From contig RHPI01002568.1 of the NCBI GenBank assembly GCA_009103225.1, positions 526,177-590,176 on the forward strand: 64,000 nucleotides of DNA, given 5' to 3'. A model generated the notes under the pieces. That model ran no database searches. It was not told the origin of the DNA and saw only the letters and a program-made list of their open reading frames with translations. How positions within the stretch are numbered: the first letter of the stretch is position 1; the number at the start of each line of letters is the position of its first letter. Positions 24,625-36,749 of the stretch are shown here, piece by piece. The DNA comes from Chlorokybus atmophyticus. Taxonomy: Eukaryota; Streptophyta; Chlorokybophyceae; Chlorokybales; Chlorokybaceae. Position numbers and translations under genes: made by a program.

Positions 24625-25028
24625 CCAAGCGTCATACGGGGTTGCACGATTGTAACAAGTTGCTCCGCCTTTGCAACGCTTACACTTGTACAATGTGATA
24701 TGTGACAAGGCATACCTGTTGTAATCCAAACTGATATATCAGTGCAACCCATGATATGTCATTCGTGACCAACACTCACCAAGCATACTTTATGAACATG
24801 CCTCACATTGACAGCAAAACAAAAATCTTGTGGATGCATAAACATTATCATGTATGCATTGTTTACCACATGTGGAAATTGCAACAGTACAATGATGTTC
24901 GTGCTCGGCCTGGACGACAACATGTGACAAGCGACATAGCATACAGAGCACACACATGCATGCACTTGCACACGCTTGCACACACGCAAGTGGAGGTGGG
25001 GCTAAGTGGGAATAGGTCATGCTACAGT

Positions 25029-25053
25029 AGCACAATAGCAGTGCTATTGTGCT
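25029..25053. repeat. Short perfect hairpin, 12-base arms
   Basis: AGCACAATAGCA and its complement separated by one base, about 80 bases left of the CT microsatellite. Confidence 0.85.
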
Positions 25054-25127
25054 TCTGTCGCACAGTATGCAATATGCTTGCGACTGATTTGTTGCTTCCT
25101 GTGGCGACAATTATGGGTGTATTAATG

Positions 25128-25541
<414 letters not shown>

Positions 25542-25736
25542 NACGTAGTGCGCATCACGTGCAGGTGTGACACGGTTGCATATTATAACATTTGCAGTAA
25601 TAATCACTAGGCTATGCAGCAAAAGTTGCAGCCATAGGGAAAGCCACATGCCATTTATGCATGTCCCATAACCATGTACATGACACATATGCATTATGCA
25701 TGCTTATGCAATCTTTACTACTTTGCCTACACACGC

Positions 25737-26082
25737 AGGCACCTATGTGCACATACGCGCATGCACGCGCACGAAGTTGCTTTCACACGCATTTGATACT
25801 TGCACACGCTCGCCTGCACGCACGCACGCACACACACACACGTAAATACACGCACACATCAACTCAAACACCCTCCCCTTTCAACAAATACATCATAACT
25901 ACCCATAATGGGCTCGGCACTTGTGTGCACATACGCGCATGCACGCGCACGAAGTTACTTTCACACGGACACGCGCGCGTGCACGCACGCACGCACGCAC
26001 ACACATGTATAATTACACGCACACATCAACTCAAACACCCTCCCCTTTTGATAAAAACATCGTAACTACTCATAATGGGCTC
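25737..26082. repeat. Tandem duplication, period about 177 bases
   Basis: Two imperfect copies begin near 25737 and 25914. They share the block around CGCATGCACGCGCACGAAGT, a CACACA tract, ACATCAACTCAAACACCC and an end with CCCATAATGGGCTC / CTCATAATGGGCTC. Divergence is mainly in the CA-rich tract and in point changes. Confidence 0.85.
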
Positions 26083-26704
26083 AGCTGTGAGGAACATGTT
26101 CATGCATGTGTACGTGCACACGCAATGCAAGGCAAGCATGTGCATACCATAAATCTCCGTCGCCAACTCGCTAGGCAATGCTTCCATTTTGTTAAGTGGT
26201 AAGCAGCCATATCAGCAATTGATGGTGACAGTGAACTTTATGATATATTTTGCCTATTCTGCTCGCAACATAATGTGTGGCCAACTTGTCATGAGATCTG
26301 CTGGCCTTATCCGACCTCAGAAGTGGCGTTGAGGACCTGCGCTGCACGGGACTGTCAGCCGATGACAATCAGCTTGCCTGCTTGACAAGCAGTGCTTGTG
26401 CATCACTTATGCCGCAAAGAACACGATTCGTTCATGACTCATGAAGCGACGCATTGAGACAGCTCGACGCCTTGGTTGACAGGCACCGCCACTGGACAAA
26501 TTTCTTGATGAACGTATCGTCTCAACTTCAACTGAGACCTGAAGTTAAAGGCTACCGTGCCCAGAACAGAAAAAACAGACAAAATTAATACGTATATTCA
26601 CGACAATCTTATTTAGTTTTAGTTTTAATTGTAGTTTTGTCTTGGATTTAATCTCTTGTGATAATTTTGCTTCCTATGCCGCCATGGCCTGTTTCAACTA
26701 TTTC

Positions 26705-26727
26705 GTTACGCGCGAAGCGCGCGTAAC
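26705..26727. repeat. Short perfect hairpin, 10-base arms
   Basis: GTTACGCGCG and its complement around AAG, in the gene desert. Confidence 0.85.
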
Positions 26728-28971
26728 TAACACATTTTGCACATTTTAGCCCTACTTCAGTGCAGTGTAGTAACCAGACGTCATATATCCTTCGCGTCGT
26801 ATGGGAGCAGTTCGTTATGTTGATCTGCTCCATAACATAAACTACGTCTAAAAGCGCCTTTTTATTATATTTCTGCGGAAAGTTGTGCAACTACAACTCA
26901 ACCTGATGACACGACATGCTTAACCCTCTCAGATCGGTCGCTCTACAGAACAGCTGTAACTCTGAAATGACATGTATAAACCGTCTTTACTTACACTGCA
27001 TAAGTAAGGAAGGAGTAACTTTGGCGCCGCAATTTCGTCTATCGCGCACGCCGTCCGCCGCAGCTACCGGCCATCTGACAACGTCTAGTCGGGTATCGCC
27101 TGCGATAGCGACGCTTGGTGATTGTCATGAGGGACAAGCTGTCTCGGAGGATCACCCTTGACTTGGGTACGGCGCCTGTAGATCGGCACAATCGGCGGTA
27201 CTACACCGCCTTTGCTGTCAATGTGGCGAGCCTCTTCGGTCGCTTGAAAAAATGCTGCAGGATGCAAGTTGCATTATGCAACTCCTACCACATGACGCCT
27301 TACCAAGTGATTCCGTCAGCAAGTGCTTGAAACTCAACGCGATGCATACCAACAGCGCATATGGACGGCTCCGGTATTGAGTTCTAGACGGGACTTGGTC
27401 GTCCGCGCGCTTACATTGTACAATGGCAAAGTACGCTGCTCAGCGAGATAATAGATGTCTTACGTTAAAAATCTGGCTTAGGGACGATGCGCGCGCTGAG
27501 CCGCCGCGATAGGGCAGCGTGGCCACGCCGAACGATACCGACAAGCTATACTACAGGCGCGCGGCAACTTTGAAGAAGTCCTTTGCGGCGCGCGGCAGAT
27601 ACGGATACAGATGCACACGTTGCGTGCGTCGCTGTGCATCGGTGCATCAGTGCATCGGTCACAGCGGTGTGACTCAGTCCAACCCTTTTAGCCTCAAAGA
27701 GCCACACGCAGCCAGCGAACATTGCTCATCAGTGCGGTGAATAAGTCAGACATGAAGCCCTACTCAACACCGACACAGTGCAGACCAACAACTGGAAGCA
27801 CTGCAACCCAGTACGAACTTATGCATCATGCACCGGATATTGCATGCAAACTTCTATGCCTAGGGGCCTATCCTGAAGCGTGTGTGGTGCACGTACAAGC
27901 CTAGCGCTCTATACGAAGCCCACCCGTCCTTACTCATGATAGACTTTGTCTTCTTGTGCACGTGTGTGGGCAGATAGCTGTGGCTGGCACACAGAGGTTT
28001 AGGCATGTCGTGACCGAGCAAAAAGGGTAGCGTGAGAGGGCAAGAGAGTGCGTGAGAAGGTCTCATGCAAGGGTAAACTTGGCCTTGACTTGCATTATGC
28101 ACCATGGTTCATGCAACTTGCATGATGCAAGCCACCTTCACCTAGGCAGGCAGGCTTCAATCATATCGGCTCCAGTTTGCTACTGAACTTTACAGCGTGC
28201 CACTTAGCTAGTCGGCCAACGCCACCTCTGCTGCCGCCGCCGCCACTGCCGCCGCCGCAGGCAGCTTGGTGCGCAGGTACTTCCTCGTGTTGTCGTCATC
28301 AACTCCATCATTGTGGATAGGCGCTATCATAATTGAGTTAGAACGATAGGCCGCGTAAGGCGTGTCACTATTCTCTCCCAGTCTTCGTGTCTCTCCCTAA
28401 TCTCAACCACTTCGACTTTCAGGCGCTTGAGAAGCCTGCAAGCCTGCAAGTAGGTACTTATTGACGAGACTTAACACCCCCTAAGCATAGACAAGACCTA
28501 TCTCTAGCAAGGGTAGCTTGGCTAGTAAGCTTCAGCAACTTGACAGCTCTTAAGCACGGAAGCAAGACAGAGAGACTCAACGTCATTCTCTCTTCCCCAT
28601 ACCTCGTGAGGGGTTGCAAGCAAGACGTCCTCTTGCAGACATGCAAGTGCGGTGAGTGAACAGACACTCAGAGCCAGCATTGTTTCTTGACTGCCTATCA
28701 TCTGATGCATGTACCGCATACCATGCATCTGTGCTCATTTGGTACCTTGTTCGTCCGTGCTTGTCAACTTCATGCATGATCTCTCCCTGTTCATCTTGCT
28801 GTGGGATGATTTGCCTAGATGGTATGAGTTGCAAACAAGCAGTTCTCCCTTTGTTGTGCAGAGAGTTATCTTAAGCCTTCCCAGGCTGCCAACGAGTTCA
28901 GTGAGTAGGTATCAGTAAGCTATCTGCCACACCAGTTTTTCTGTGTACAAACACCCACGTAGCCACCCAAC

Positions 28972-31900
28972 ATGGCGCCTCCTCGCCTGCTCTCCTTCCT
29001 ATTGGTTCTCTGCTGCTGCTCTCTCCTACACAGCGCGTCTGCACTAGTGGTGAGTTGTGCATATAGCTGCCATATGGTGGTTCCATTGAAGCAGGTCGTG
29101 ATGAGGGTATGTCGCTGCAGGTGACCAATGTGACGGTGAATCTCACAAGTGATCCCACGGTGCCGTATGCGAGCGACGGCTTCACGTGTCTCTCAATCCA
29201 TCTCGATGACGTGCAGATGTATGCCGGCCTCGGCCTCAACCTCGCTGCTGGTCCTGTAGGTAAGAGCAAGAAGAAGTACAAGGTGGTGATGATGATGGAG
29301 ATGGGGAGAGAGTGTGTGAGTATGTGTGTGCTTGCGCCTATGTGTCTGTGTGTGCGCATGAGCATACGTGTGTGCATGGGCGTGTGCCACGATACGCTCT
29401 GATGTGTACAGCACTGATGTATATCTTGCATGCTTGCAGATCCTGTTTTCTATCAAGCGTTGAAGAATCTGATTGATCTCGGTAATGGTTTGACCATGCG
29501 CGTCAACAGCGGCTTCGGCGTCACCTTTGATGAGACTCAAGCCAAGACGAATTCCAGCGACTTCAACACAGCCTCGCTGGAGTTTATCTCTGTAAGAGAG
29601 ACTGCATAGTGTCCTTGTGATGGCGTCTTTGCATAGGTGGCACATGACCATGCAGCCTTACCTCCATGTGTGTATGTGCGGCTCAGTTGATGGGTAGACT
29701 CTATCGGGAGCTCGGCATGAAGATCATTCCCGTGCTCGGGTGGGCCAGCGACAATGACCCCAAAACCCTCAACACAACCTTCCTCAAGGTACTCACGTGT
29801 GTATGTGTGTAGCATGCGCACTCACAACAACACCATCACCATCATCAACACCAACCTGAAAATCTGCTTGCAGTATCTCACGCGCGCGACGGGTACTGCT
29901 GCGATCCGTGGCGTGGAGCAGGCGAATGAGCCGGACGCGCTCAAGCCCGCGATGGTGATCACCAACGGCGGCCGCCGCAACATCACCGCGTCGCAGATAC
30001 CCTATGTGGCCAACGCTGTGGGGGACTACCCAAACACACCATGGTGAGTGTGTGCGGTGTTGTTGTTGCTACAGATGCATCAGCTGTATCAGTATCAGCT
30101 GATACTGATACAGCTGTATCAGCTGTATTAGTTCTTGCATTCATACTTATTCGTGGAATAGGTGTATGAATGTCTGATACTCGTTCATGCAGGGGGTATT
30201 ATGGCTTTGAGAAGGTGTATGAGTACTTTGCTCGAGAGTGGGGCAAGCAGATTGTGCGGGACCGAACCGGACTCAGGACAGACCCATGGTAAGCAACAGT
30301 TTATTTATGTACATACTGTCAGTTGTCCGCTGTTTGGCCTCTCATCGCAAACACACATATGTGTCACACTCACCCGTGGCTTCTTTCTTGTGCAGGATTG
30401 GGGGAGCAATCACAGTAAGCTCCTTCATCACGTTTGTTATCGTTGCTCCGCGTCCTATGCCTGTTTAACTTTGTTAGTGCTGTTGGCACAAAACTGACTG
30501 TGGCCTTTGCTCGTGCAGTACACGTTTAAATTCCCATGGCTGCCAAACATCACGGTACGATAAGAAAATCACTTGCGTGTGCGCGTACGCATTTGACTGT
30601 ATGTGCGCCCATGCACAAACTGGTCCAGCAAATCAGCCAAATAAACCAACCACAATTCCCATCCCATCAGGATTTCTTCCAGAAGTACATGAACGAGTCC
30701 TCCCCCTTTTACAGCACGAATGCCTTCTCCTGGCACCATTACAGTTTCCCGAACTGCGTGGCTCAGAACCAGGGGTACACCGTTCCCGGTGTGCTCAACT
30801 CGACGGTGTTCCCGTCCTCACTCATCCCCTTCCTGAAACTGGCGTCGTCGCTCAAGAAGGAGGTTATGCTCACGGAACATGCGTCGAGCTCGTGCGGAGG
30901 CGTGGCCGGCGTCGCAGACACTTACGCGTAAGCTTACAACTTGTGTCACACGCATATGTGTGCATGCGCAGGTAACATAACACGACAATGGTGTTCTTGC
31001 CTTGCTGATGAGTTGATGTGACACAGGGCGACGCTGCACGAGATTCAGTACATGATGCAGACGGCTGCGGCGGGTTTCACCGCGGTGTGCATGACGACCA
31101 GCACGGCATCATACACGCCAGTACGTGTTGCTTGCGAATATGATAACTTGCACACGCATGCACACATATGCGTGTATGCAGTTGCAGACACGTGTTCTTA
31201 CATGTATGTGCTATTCGCAGTTTGAACCCCTCGGCAGCGTCACCTACGATGCTGATGGTTATGGTTACCGCCAGAAGTGGTGGCTGAAGAACACCTATTA
31301 CTGTGAGCACAACACCACAACTACCACCGCCAACATGAAATACCTACCACACCCACTCACTATGTCATTCTCATGCAGCTATGCTCGTTGTTGCTGAGGC
31401 TTTGGGCGAATCTTCAAAGGTGTCTCGCATCAACATCACCGGCACAGACCCGATAGTCCTCTCTGCCTTCATGGTGTATCGTCCCGACAACTCTTTCCGC
31501 ATCGTCCTCATCAACAGAGAGTTGACAACCACACCAGCCTACAAGCGCACGCCTTTCCAAGTGGCTTTGCAGATGCCTGTGACCAAAGGTTCCGCAACAT
31601 TCAAGCGGCTGCGATGCGACAACGTGTACAGGAAGTCCACCATAACGTATGCAGGACAGACCTATGATGATACGACGGACGGGTGTCCGGTTGGGGACCT
31701 GACAGTGGAGACGGTTAGATCGACGCAGTATGACATCGGCACGTACACGTATGCGATCAACATGGTGCAGGCGGATGTCGTCGTGATGTTCTTTGGTACG
31801 CGTACTGTGTGTGTGTGTGCATGTGTGCTTGTACGCGCGCATGTGTGGGTATGTGTATGCGTCTACATGCTTCTCGCGCGCATGTGCGCGTGCATGTGGG

Positions 31901-32432
31901 CTTCTGAGTGTGCATGCACGTACGTGTGCGTGTGCGCATGTGTCCAGCTTTGACACCTATGCTGCCATGTCTGTCTGATAACCAACCAATCTCACTCTTC
32001 CTCCTTTCTCAGGCACGCCACCACGCAACCCTCAGCCCTGTCCCGCCCTCCAGCCTCCTCCTCCCCACTCTCCCCCTCCTCCCCCTCCTCCCTCCCCCTC
32101 TCCTCCTCCTCCCTCTCCTCCCCCACCTCCTCCCTCACCCCCGCCGCCGCCGCCGCCCGTGTCGACGGTCAGGCTGCAGGTGCTGTCGTTCCCCATCGAT
32201 CACGGGATCGTCGCCATCAACGGGACATACTACTTTGCAACTGCGGCGGTGGCAACCAAACCGGGATACAGAGCACAGGTGGGTGATGCGCAGTTTGTGG
32301 ACGAGTTTGGGTGGCTTTTTGCTCTCAACATGGTTGCTTGCAGATACGCGCACGCACACAAAGACAACAGCAACATGCACATATGCGCATGCACGTGTGC
32401 ATGCGCAGACACACCCACACCCACACGCACAC

Positions 32433-32500
<68 letters not shown>

Positions 32501-33537
32501 CCTCTCAGGTCTCTGCGACATCTTCCTACGACTCTGGCATCCCCTACAAGCTCGTTGGTTGGAGTGATTCCGGCGGTTTGCTCCACTCCTTTGTCGTCCC
32601 GTTCCAGGCAGACTACCCCGTCACCGCCTACTTCTCCATCAACACGCCATCGGGTGGGTCTTACGGCTCCCTCCCGGCCCCGTACAAATTCGTGCAGATC
32701 AGCAACTACAACGTCAGAGGAGTACTTGGCAGTAAGTCCACGTGATGGTCGATATGTTGTGTATCAGTGTCAGTACCATCTCACTGGTACTCACCGAGTG
32801 TGTGTGTGTGGCTTTGCAGTGGGAGTGTGGTACAACTCCAACTCGGCCGTGACAACTATGACTGCGGCCGGTCCGGGCGTGGGTGGTGTTGAGGATGGTT
32901 GCGGCTTCGTGTACACGCTGCAAAATGTGCCGCAGGCAGCCACGCTGCAGCTCACCGTCCGCATTGTCTCCATCAAGTGCCAAGACAGCACCGAGTACGC
33001 ATGCATTGCATCACTTGCGTGGCTTGTCTCTTCACAAACGTTTGCTACACACTTGCACAGTTGATTGCATTCTGCAGGCAGCTAGCAGTAACTTGTTACC
33101 TAAAATGCGCATCTCTGCACGTCAAACCAGTTCAACACTCACACCTTCTCTATCGCAGCTGTCGCGCGGGTGTCATGGTTCGTCGTACCGGCTACCCCGT
33201 CAAGACCAACCCGCCCTCGGTGTTTGCTTACGTCACCTCCGGTGGTCGCGTGGGTCTAACCTACCGCACTTCCGCCACCGGCAACAGCGTGGACATCACC
33301 TCTTCCTCCACCACCCCACTCGTGTTCCCCGCGTGGGTTCGCGTGTCGATCTCCACGACGACTGTGACAGTTTCAGCTTCTCGCGATGGCAGAACCTGGG
33401 TGGCAGACTATAACATCAATGCGGATATAGCCTTCGGTGTTGCGGGGATGACGGCAGTCCCTGTTGGGGTGGCAGCAACAAGTCAGGCTGTTCAGCACAT
33501 CTCGCAGGTGGCTTTCAGCAACTTCAGCGGGCATTAG
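28972..33537 (+). CDS. Secreted GH79-type glycosidase with Pro-rich linker and C-terminal beta domains
   Basis: Sixteen phased exons give 894 residues: 28972-29049, 29121-29259, 29440-29591, 29687-29788, 29874-30043, 30193-30288, 30396-30414, 30519-30554, 30671-30927, 31027-31120, 31221-31302, 31379-31795, 32013-32278, 32509-32731, 32820-32994, 33159-33537. Residues 1-25 form a clear signal peptide. The barrel contains GVEQANEPD (acid/base Glu near 176) and LTEHASSSCGGVAGVADTYA (nucleophile Glu near 333), followed by a Lys-Trp-Trp segment and a VVVAEALGE/RIVLINREL beta region. This matches GH79 (heparanase and beta-glucuronidase relatives). Near residues 555-590 is a Pro/Ser linker likely to be hydroxylated and glycosylated. 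The rest is beta-rich, ending in a module starting RAGVMVRRTGYP that resembles bacterial GVMIR-type laminin-G-like domains. It probably acts outside the cell on uronic-acid-containing wall polymers. The substrate cannot be read from sequence. TGTAA lies at 33572. Confidence 0.85.
30082..30117. repeat. Perfect 36-base palindrome in GH79 intron 5
   Basis: Arms of 18 bases (CAGCTGTATCAGTATCAG) meet without a loop. A further CAGCTGTATtAG copy follows, giving a small cluster of CAGCTGTAT words. Confidence 0.9.
32443..32498. repeat. (CA)n microsatellite in an intron of the GH79 gene
   Basis: About 28 CA units end ten bases before the exon 14 acceptor at 32508, so the repeat lies in the intron's polypyrimidine region. 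Confidence 0.95.
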
Positions 33538-34533
33538 AAAAATGAGTGGGAGTGGTAGATGTGGAGCACAGTGTAAGTGCGCGTGTGTGTATGTCTGTCA
33601 TGTGTAGATGTTTGTAGGTGTAGAGGCGCATTTGCCGGTTTTGGCGTGCTAGTTTGCGGAGGTTGTTTGTTTGTGTGTAGATGTGCTCGCGTTAGTTGGA
33701 GAGTAGCAGAAACGAAAGTAGGGTTATGCCTGAATTGTATTGCTTACCAGTTTGCTGCCGTTGTCACATATGTTGTGCACGTGTCGTGATGTGTTTGTGT
33801 TGTGCCGCTTCCTCCTCCACTCGCTTGCCTAGCTATCAATGCACTGGTCAACTCATGCGCTTTGCAGCTGTTTGCTTAGCCAAGTCAATCCTGCAGGTGT
33901 TAACCATGCCCATTGCATGAGTCATACGTTTGAGCTGACCAACCAGTCTGAGCGTAGTACAGCATGGTACACACGCACAATGTTCGGTTGTCTCTGCTGA
34001 TCTCTTGATCTTTTAGCACACGGTCACACAGTTTTGAAAGGTATGTGGCGAAACTACTAAGGAATGCACCCACCACGACTTGAACATGGATAATTATTGG
34101 CAGTACAGCATAGGGTATACAAAGGAACAATTACATCTGATCTGCTACCCAATTCAACTTCTATTGGTCAGATAGCTATAAAAGGCTGGTACTTTGACAC
34201 TGCTCAATTCTTCAAGATATTATTGGATTCGGAAACTCCAAAAGCGGATTCTGTGCAGCTGCTGCCAGTGGCATAACAGTACTCCCAAGCCTCGGTAATT
34301 GCAAACTCCTGTGCACAGCTGTGAAGTTTGTCATCTCCGAGGTCTGCACGATGAGCAACAGGATAGGTCCCATCAGTGTGTGTGCACAACTGAATTCAGC
34401 CCTGAACCATACTGGAAATAAGCTCTCCACCTGGCCAAGAGGGGGCATGGTGGAACATGAACAACACTGGCATGCGGTTTGTACCACACCCTGTGCCGAA
34501 GACCATCGTCTGCAACTTGAAGCCCAGGCGAGG
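33538..34533. other. Intergenic, no gene seen
   Basis: It contains the GH79 3' UTR (TGTAA at 33572) and, in its right part, the promoter of the next gene. There is a CTATAAAAGG word at about 34175, a possible TATA box about 360 bases upstream of the next start codon. Open frames here are unconvincing. Confidence 0.45.
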
Positions 34534-35740
34534 ATGCAGCTAGGCGGGGGTAACCTCCTTGCTGTTGTTGTGGTAATTGCGGGTGTCCTTGGCAATACTA
34601 GGCCCGCTACTGCCTGCGTCCCTATCTTCAATGCCAGCTTCTGTCCTGTAAGAGTGTACCAGTGGTTCGCGCAGAGTGCACTTGTGGAAAATCATCAGTC
34701 TCGAACTGAATAACACCACTCTGGTAACGAATGCAGGTGCTAAACGGGCTTGAGATGTGGTGGTAAGTGATGAGTCTCAACAGCTAGCTTTGTATGCGCG
34801 TGACAATGCGCATGCTTTGGTTGGTGTCAGGCAGCCAAAGGATGTGGAGCGCACGGCAAGGCAGCGCTGCATTGACATTGTTGCCAATTGCCATGCGGTT
34901 GGTGCTAGCTATCACGCCTATCCAATGCATATTGCTCGGTGTTACTGTGTTATACATGTAAGTTGTATAACTCATCTGGGTATTATGCTTGGACACAGCT
35001 GGACATGTTCACTGGCAAAGAGCAGAAGTGCTTCACCTCAATCACCATGGAGGAGTGCGCCTACTTCATGGTAAGAGCGATTGCCCCAAACTGCGCACAC
35101 GTACAATCATGATGCAAACACCTTTGCCTGTGCAGTGCTACATGACTGCCCAGGAGGCCATTGGCCCGTGCGAGGCCGGATGGAACTATGTTGATGCGTT
35201 CTTTCCTGCACCACCCTGCAGGCAATCATGACTACACACACAATTGATGACTTCCGCATGTGCCATCACATGCAAGTTATCCTGCAACTTCTTATGCACA
35301 ACAGGAGCCTCTGCCAGAAAATGGAAAGGTGCAAACAGAAACTGGTGGACCCCAAAACTAAACAGAAGAAGGCAGATCCTGTGGACATATGCAACGCCTT
35401 TCCCGAATGCACTCAACAGGTATGTCCTGTCCTGTGTATGTCTTACTTCGCGGGCTCAGTTGGTTGGGTCAGATTCTGGGTCAGGACTGCGTGTAATGCC
35501 ATCATCAATGGAACAGCAACACCACTGAAAGGCAACGTGTACCTTCAGTGCCTTCTGTATGCTCTCACCAACGCTCTTTGCGCTTACGCTTGACAGGATT
35601 GCACCAATGTTTGCTTTCAGTGCTCCGACTGCCGCTGGTGCCGTAATGCAGCAACCACCGTGCATGCAGCAAGCAGCCGTCTGTTTGCTGTACTGGCGAC
35701 CGCATTGATACTGGCCTTGCTTGCTGTTGGTATAGCATAA
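34534..35740 (+). CDS. Orphan cysteine-rich secreted or membrane-anchored protein
   Basis: Seven phased exons (34534-34647, 34737-34762, 34831-34897, 34999-35070, 35136-35221, 35305-35419, 35597-35740) give 207 residues. Residues 1-28 form a signal peptide (LLAVVVVIAGVLG). The mature part has about twenty cysteines, often in C-x6-C or C-x2/3-C spacing: CIDIVANC, CFTSITMEEC, LCQKMERC, ICNAFPEC, and DCTNVCFQCSDCRWC near the end. The last 20 residues are hydrophobic (LFAVLATALILALLAVGIA), consistent with a transmembrane helix or a GPI-attachment signal. The many Cys suggest a disulphide-bonded extracellular domain. I recognise no family. The intron after 35221 appears to begin with GC (CAG followed by GCAATC); all other introns are GT-AG. 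Consistent Cys spacing across six exon joins is the main argument that this is real. Confidence 0.7.
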
Positions 35741-36049
35741 GAGCAGTGTACTCAAGCATGTGCAGTGTATAACGGGACATGCAGGTTGCATTGTTCTCTC
35801 AGAAGTGTGTACTGACTTGCACAAAACCATGCACCAAAGTTGTCAAGGCAACATACATTCTCATCATGACCAAAACAGCAGTAGAAGTAGCACACAAGCC
35901 CCGCTTGTTCTCCATGAAGCATCTCATTACAAAGAAACTAGAAACTATTATAGCCTGAACTAACACCGTTAGCATTATGGTGTTAGGTTACAAGCACTAG
36001 ACATACTATATATACTTACTGTATGGCTGCTATCCCACCTTATCATATG
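35741..36049. other. Convergent 3' spacer, no gene seen
   Basis: Short convergent region with an imperfect inverted repeat around AACACCGTTAGC/GGTGTT at about 35960-35985 and TATATATAC near 36010. Confidence 0.5.
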
Positions 36050-36749
36050 TCAGCTCTCCTCCTCTCCATAGGCAAGGTGTCTGCCAGTGGCACAGCCCAC
36101 CACATCCTCACTGGTAGCCCCACAGCAGTCCCAAAACCGCCGCAGACCCTTCTCGCCCATCCCGGCCTCGATCCCCAAATACTTTGTTGCCTCACCACCC
36201 GTAAACAGCTCAGTGTGATACCTGAAAGTGAGAGTATTTGGAAAACACAAGGTTAGCTCTTAAAACAACGACTGCATACTTGCCAGTCCCATGCTGCACA
36301 GCTTTGAGCGTAAACATTGGTGCGCACACGTCAAGTGCAAACACAAGCCTACCATTCCAACCGCTCACGAGAGGCAAACAAGTAAAGTTCATGAAACACT
36401 TGGGTGGCGTGAGTTACAGTGAAGCAAAACAGGCCAGGGCATGCGCATGACATGAAGCCAATCAGAATAGCGATACTGTCATCTCTCACCTGCAAGCTTG
36501 CGGGCCGTTGGTTTGGGAGTTGTATTGCTGACGACACCGCCGGCACGTGCAAAGGGAAGCAGCATCAACAGTGGAAGTTGAAGACTCTCTGCTGCTAAGG
36601 CTGGCAGAAGCACTGTCGCTAGTCAAAGCGCAGCATGCTGCTCGCCTTGCGAGGGCATGCGAGGGCTGTCTGACGTGCTGTTGTTCATCTAACCTCAGCC
36701 TTGTGCGGTGAGAGCTTAAGGGAAGCTGCCGTATTGCAAATCCAGCCAT
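36050..36749 (-). CDS. Small orphan protein with probable organelle-targeting N-terminus
   Basis: Three minus-strand exons (36749-36490, 36348-36280, 36221-36050) join in phase to 166 residues. The first 85 are rich in Arg, Ser and Ala with almost no acids (MAGFAIRQLPLSSHRTRLR), typical of a plastid or mitochondrial transit peptide. The remaining 80 begin LVFALDVCAPMFTLKAV and contain YHTELFTGGEATKYLGIEAG and FWDCCGATSEDVVG. They are balanced in composition and look like a folded domain, but I recognise no family. The exon 2 acceptor (GGTAG) is weak, so that join is the least certain. Confidence 0.5.

Noticed and set aside
27085-27267. Minus-strand frame loosely like a retroelement integrase region
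   Set aside because: The resemblance is limited to composition. There is no HHCC or DDE motif, no LTR and no neighbouring polymerase.
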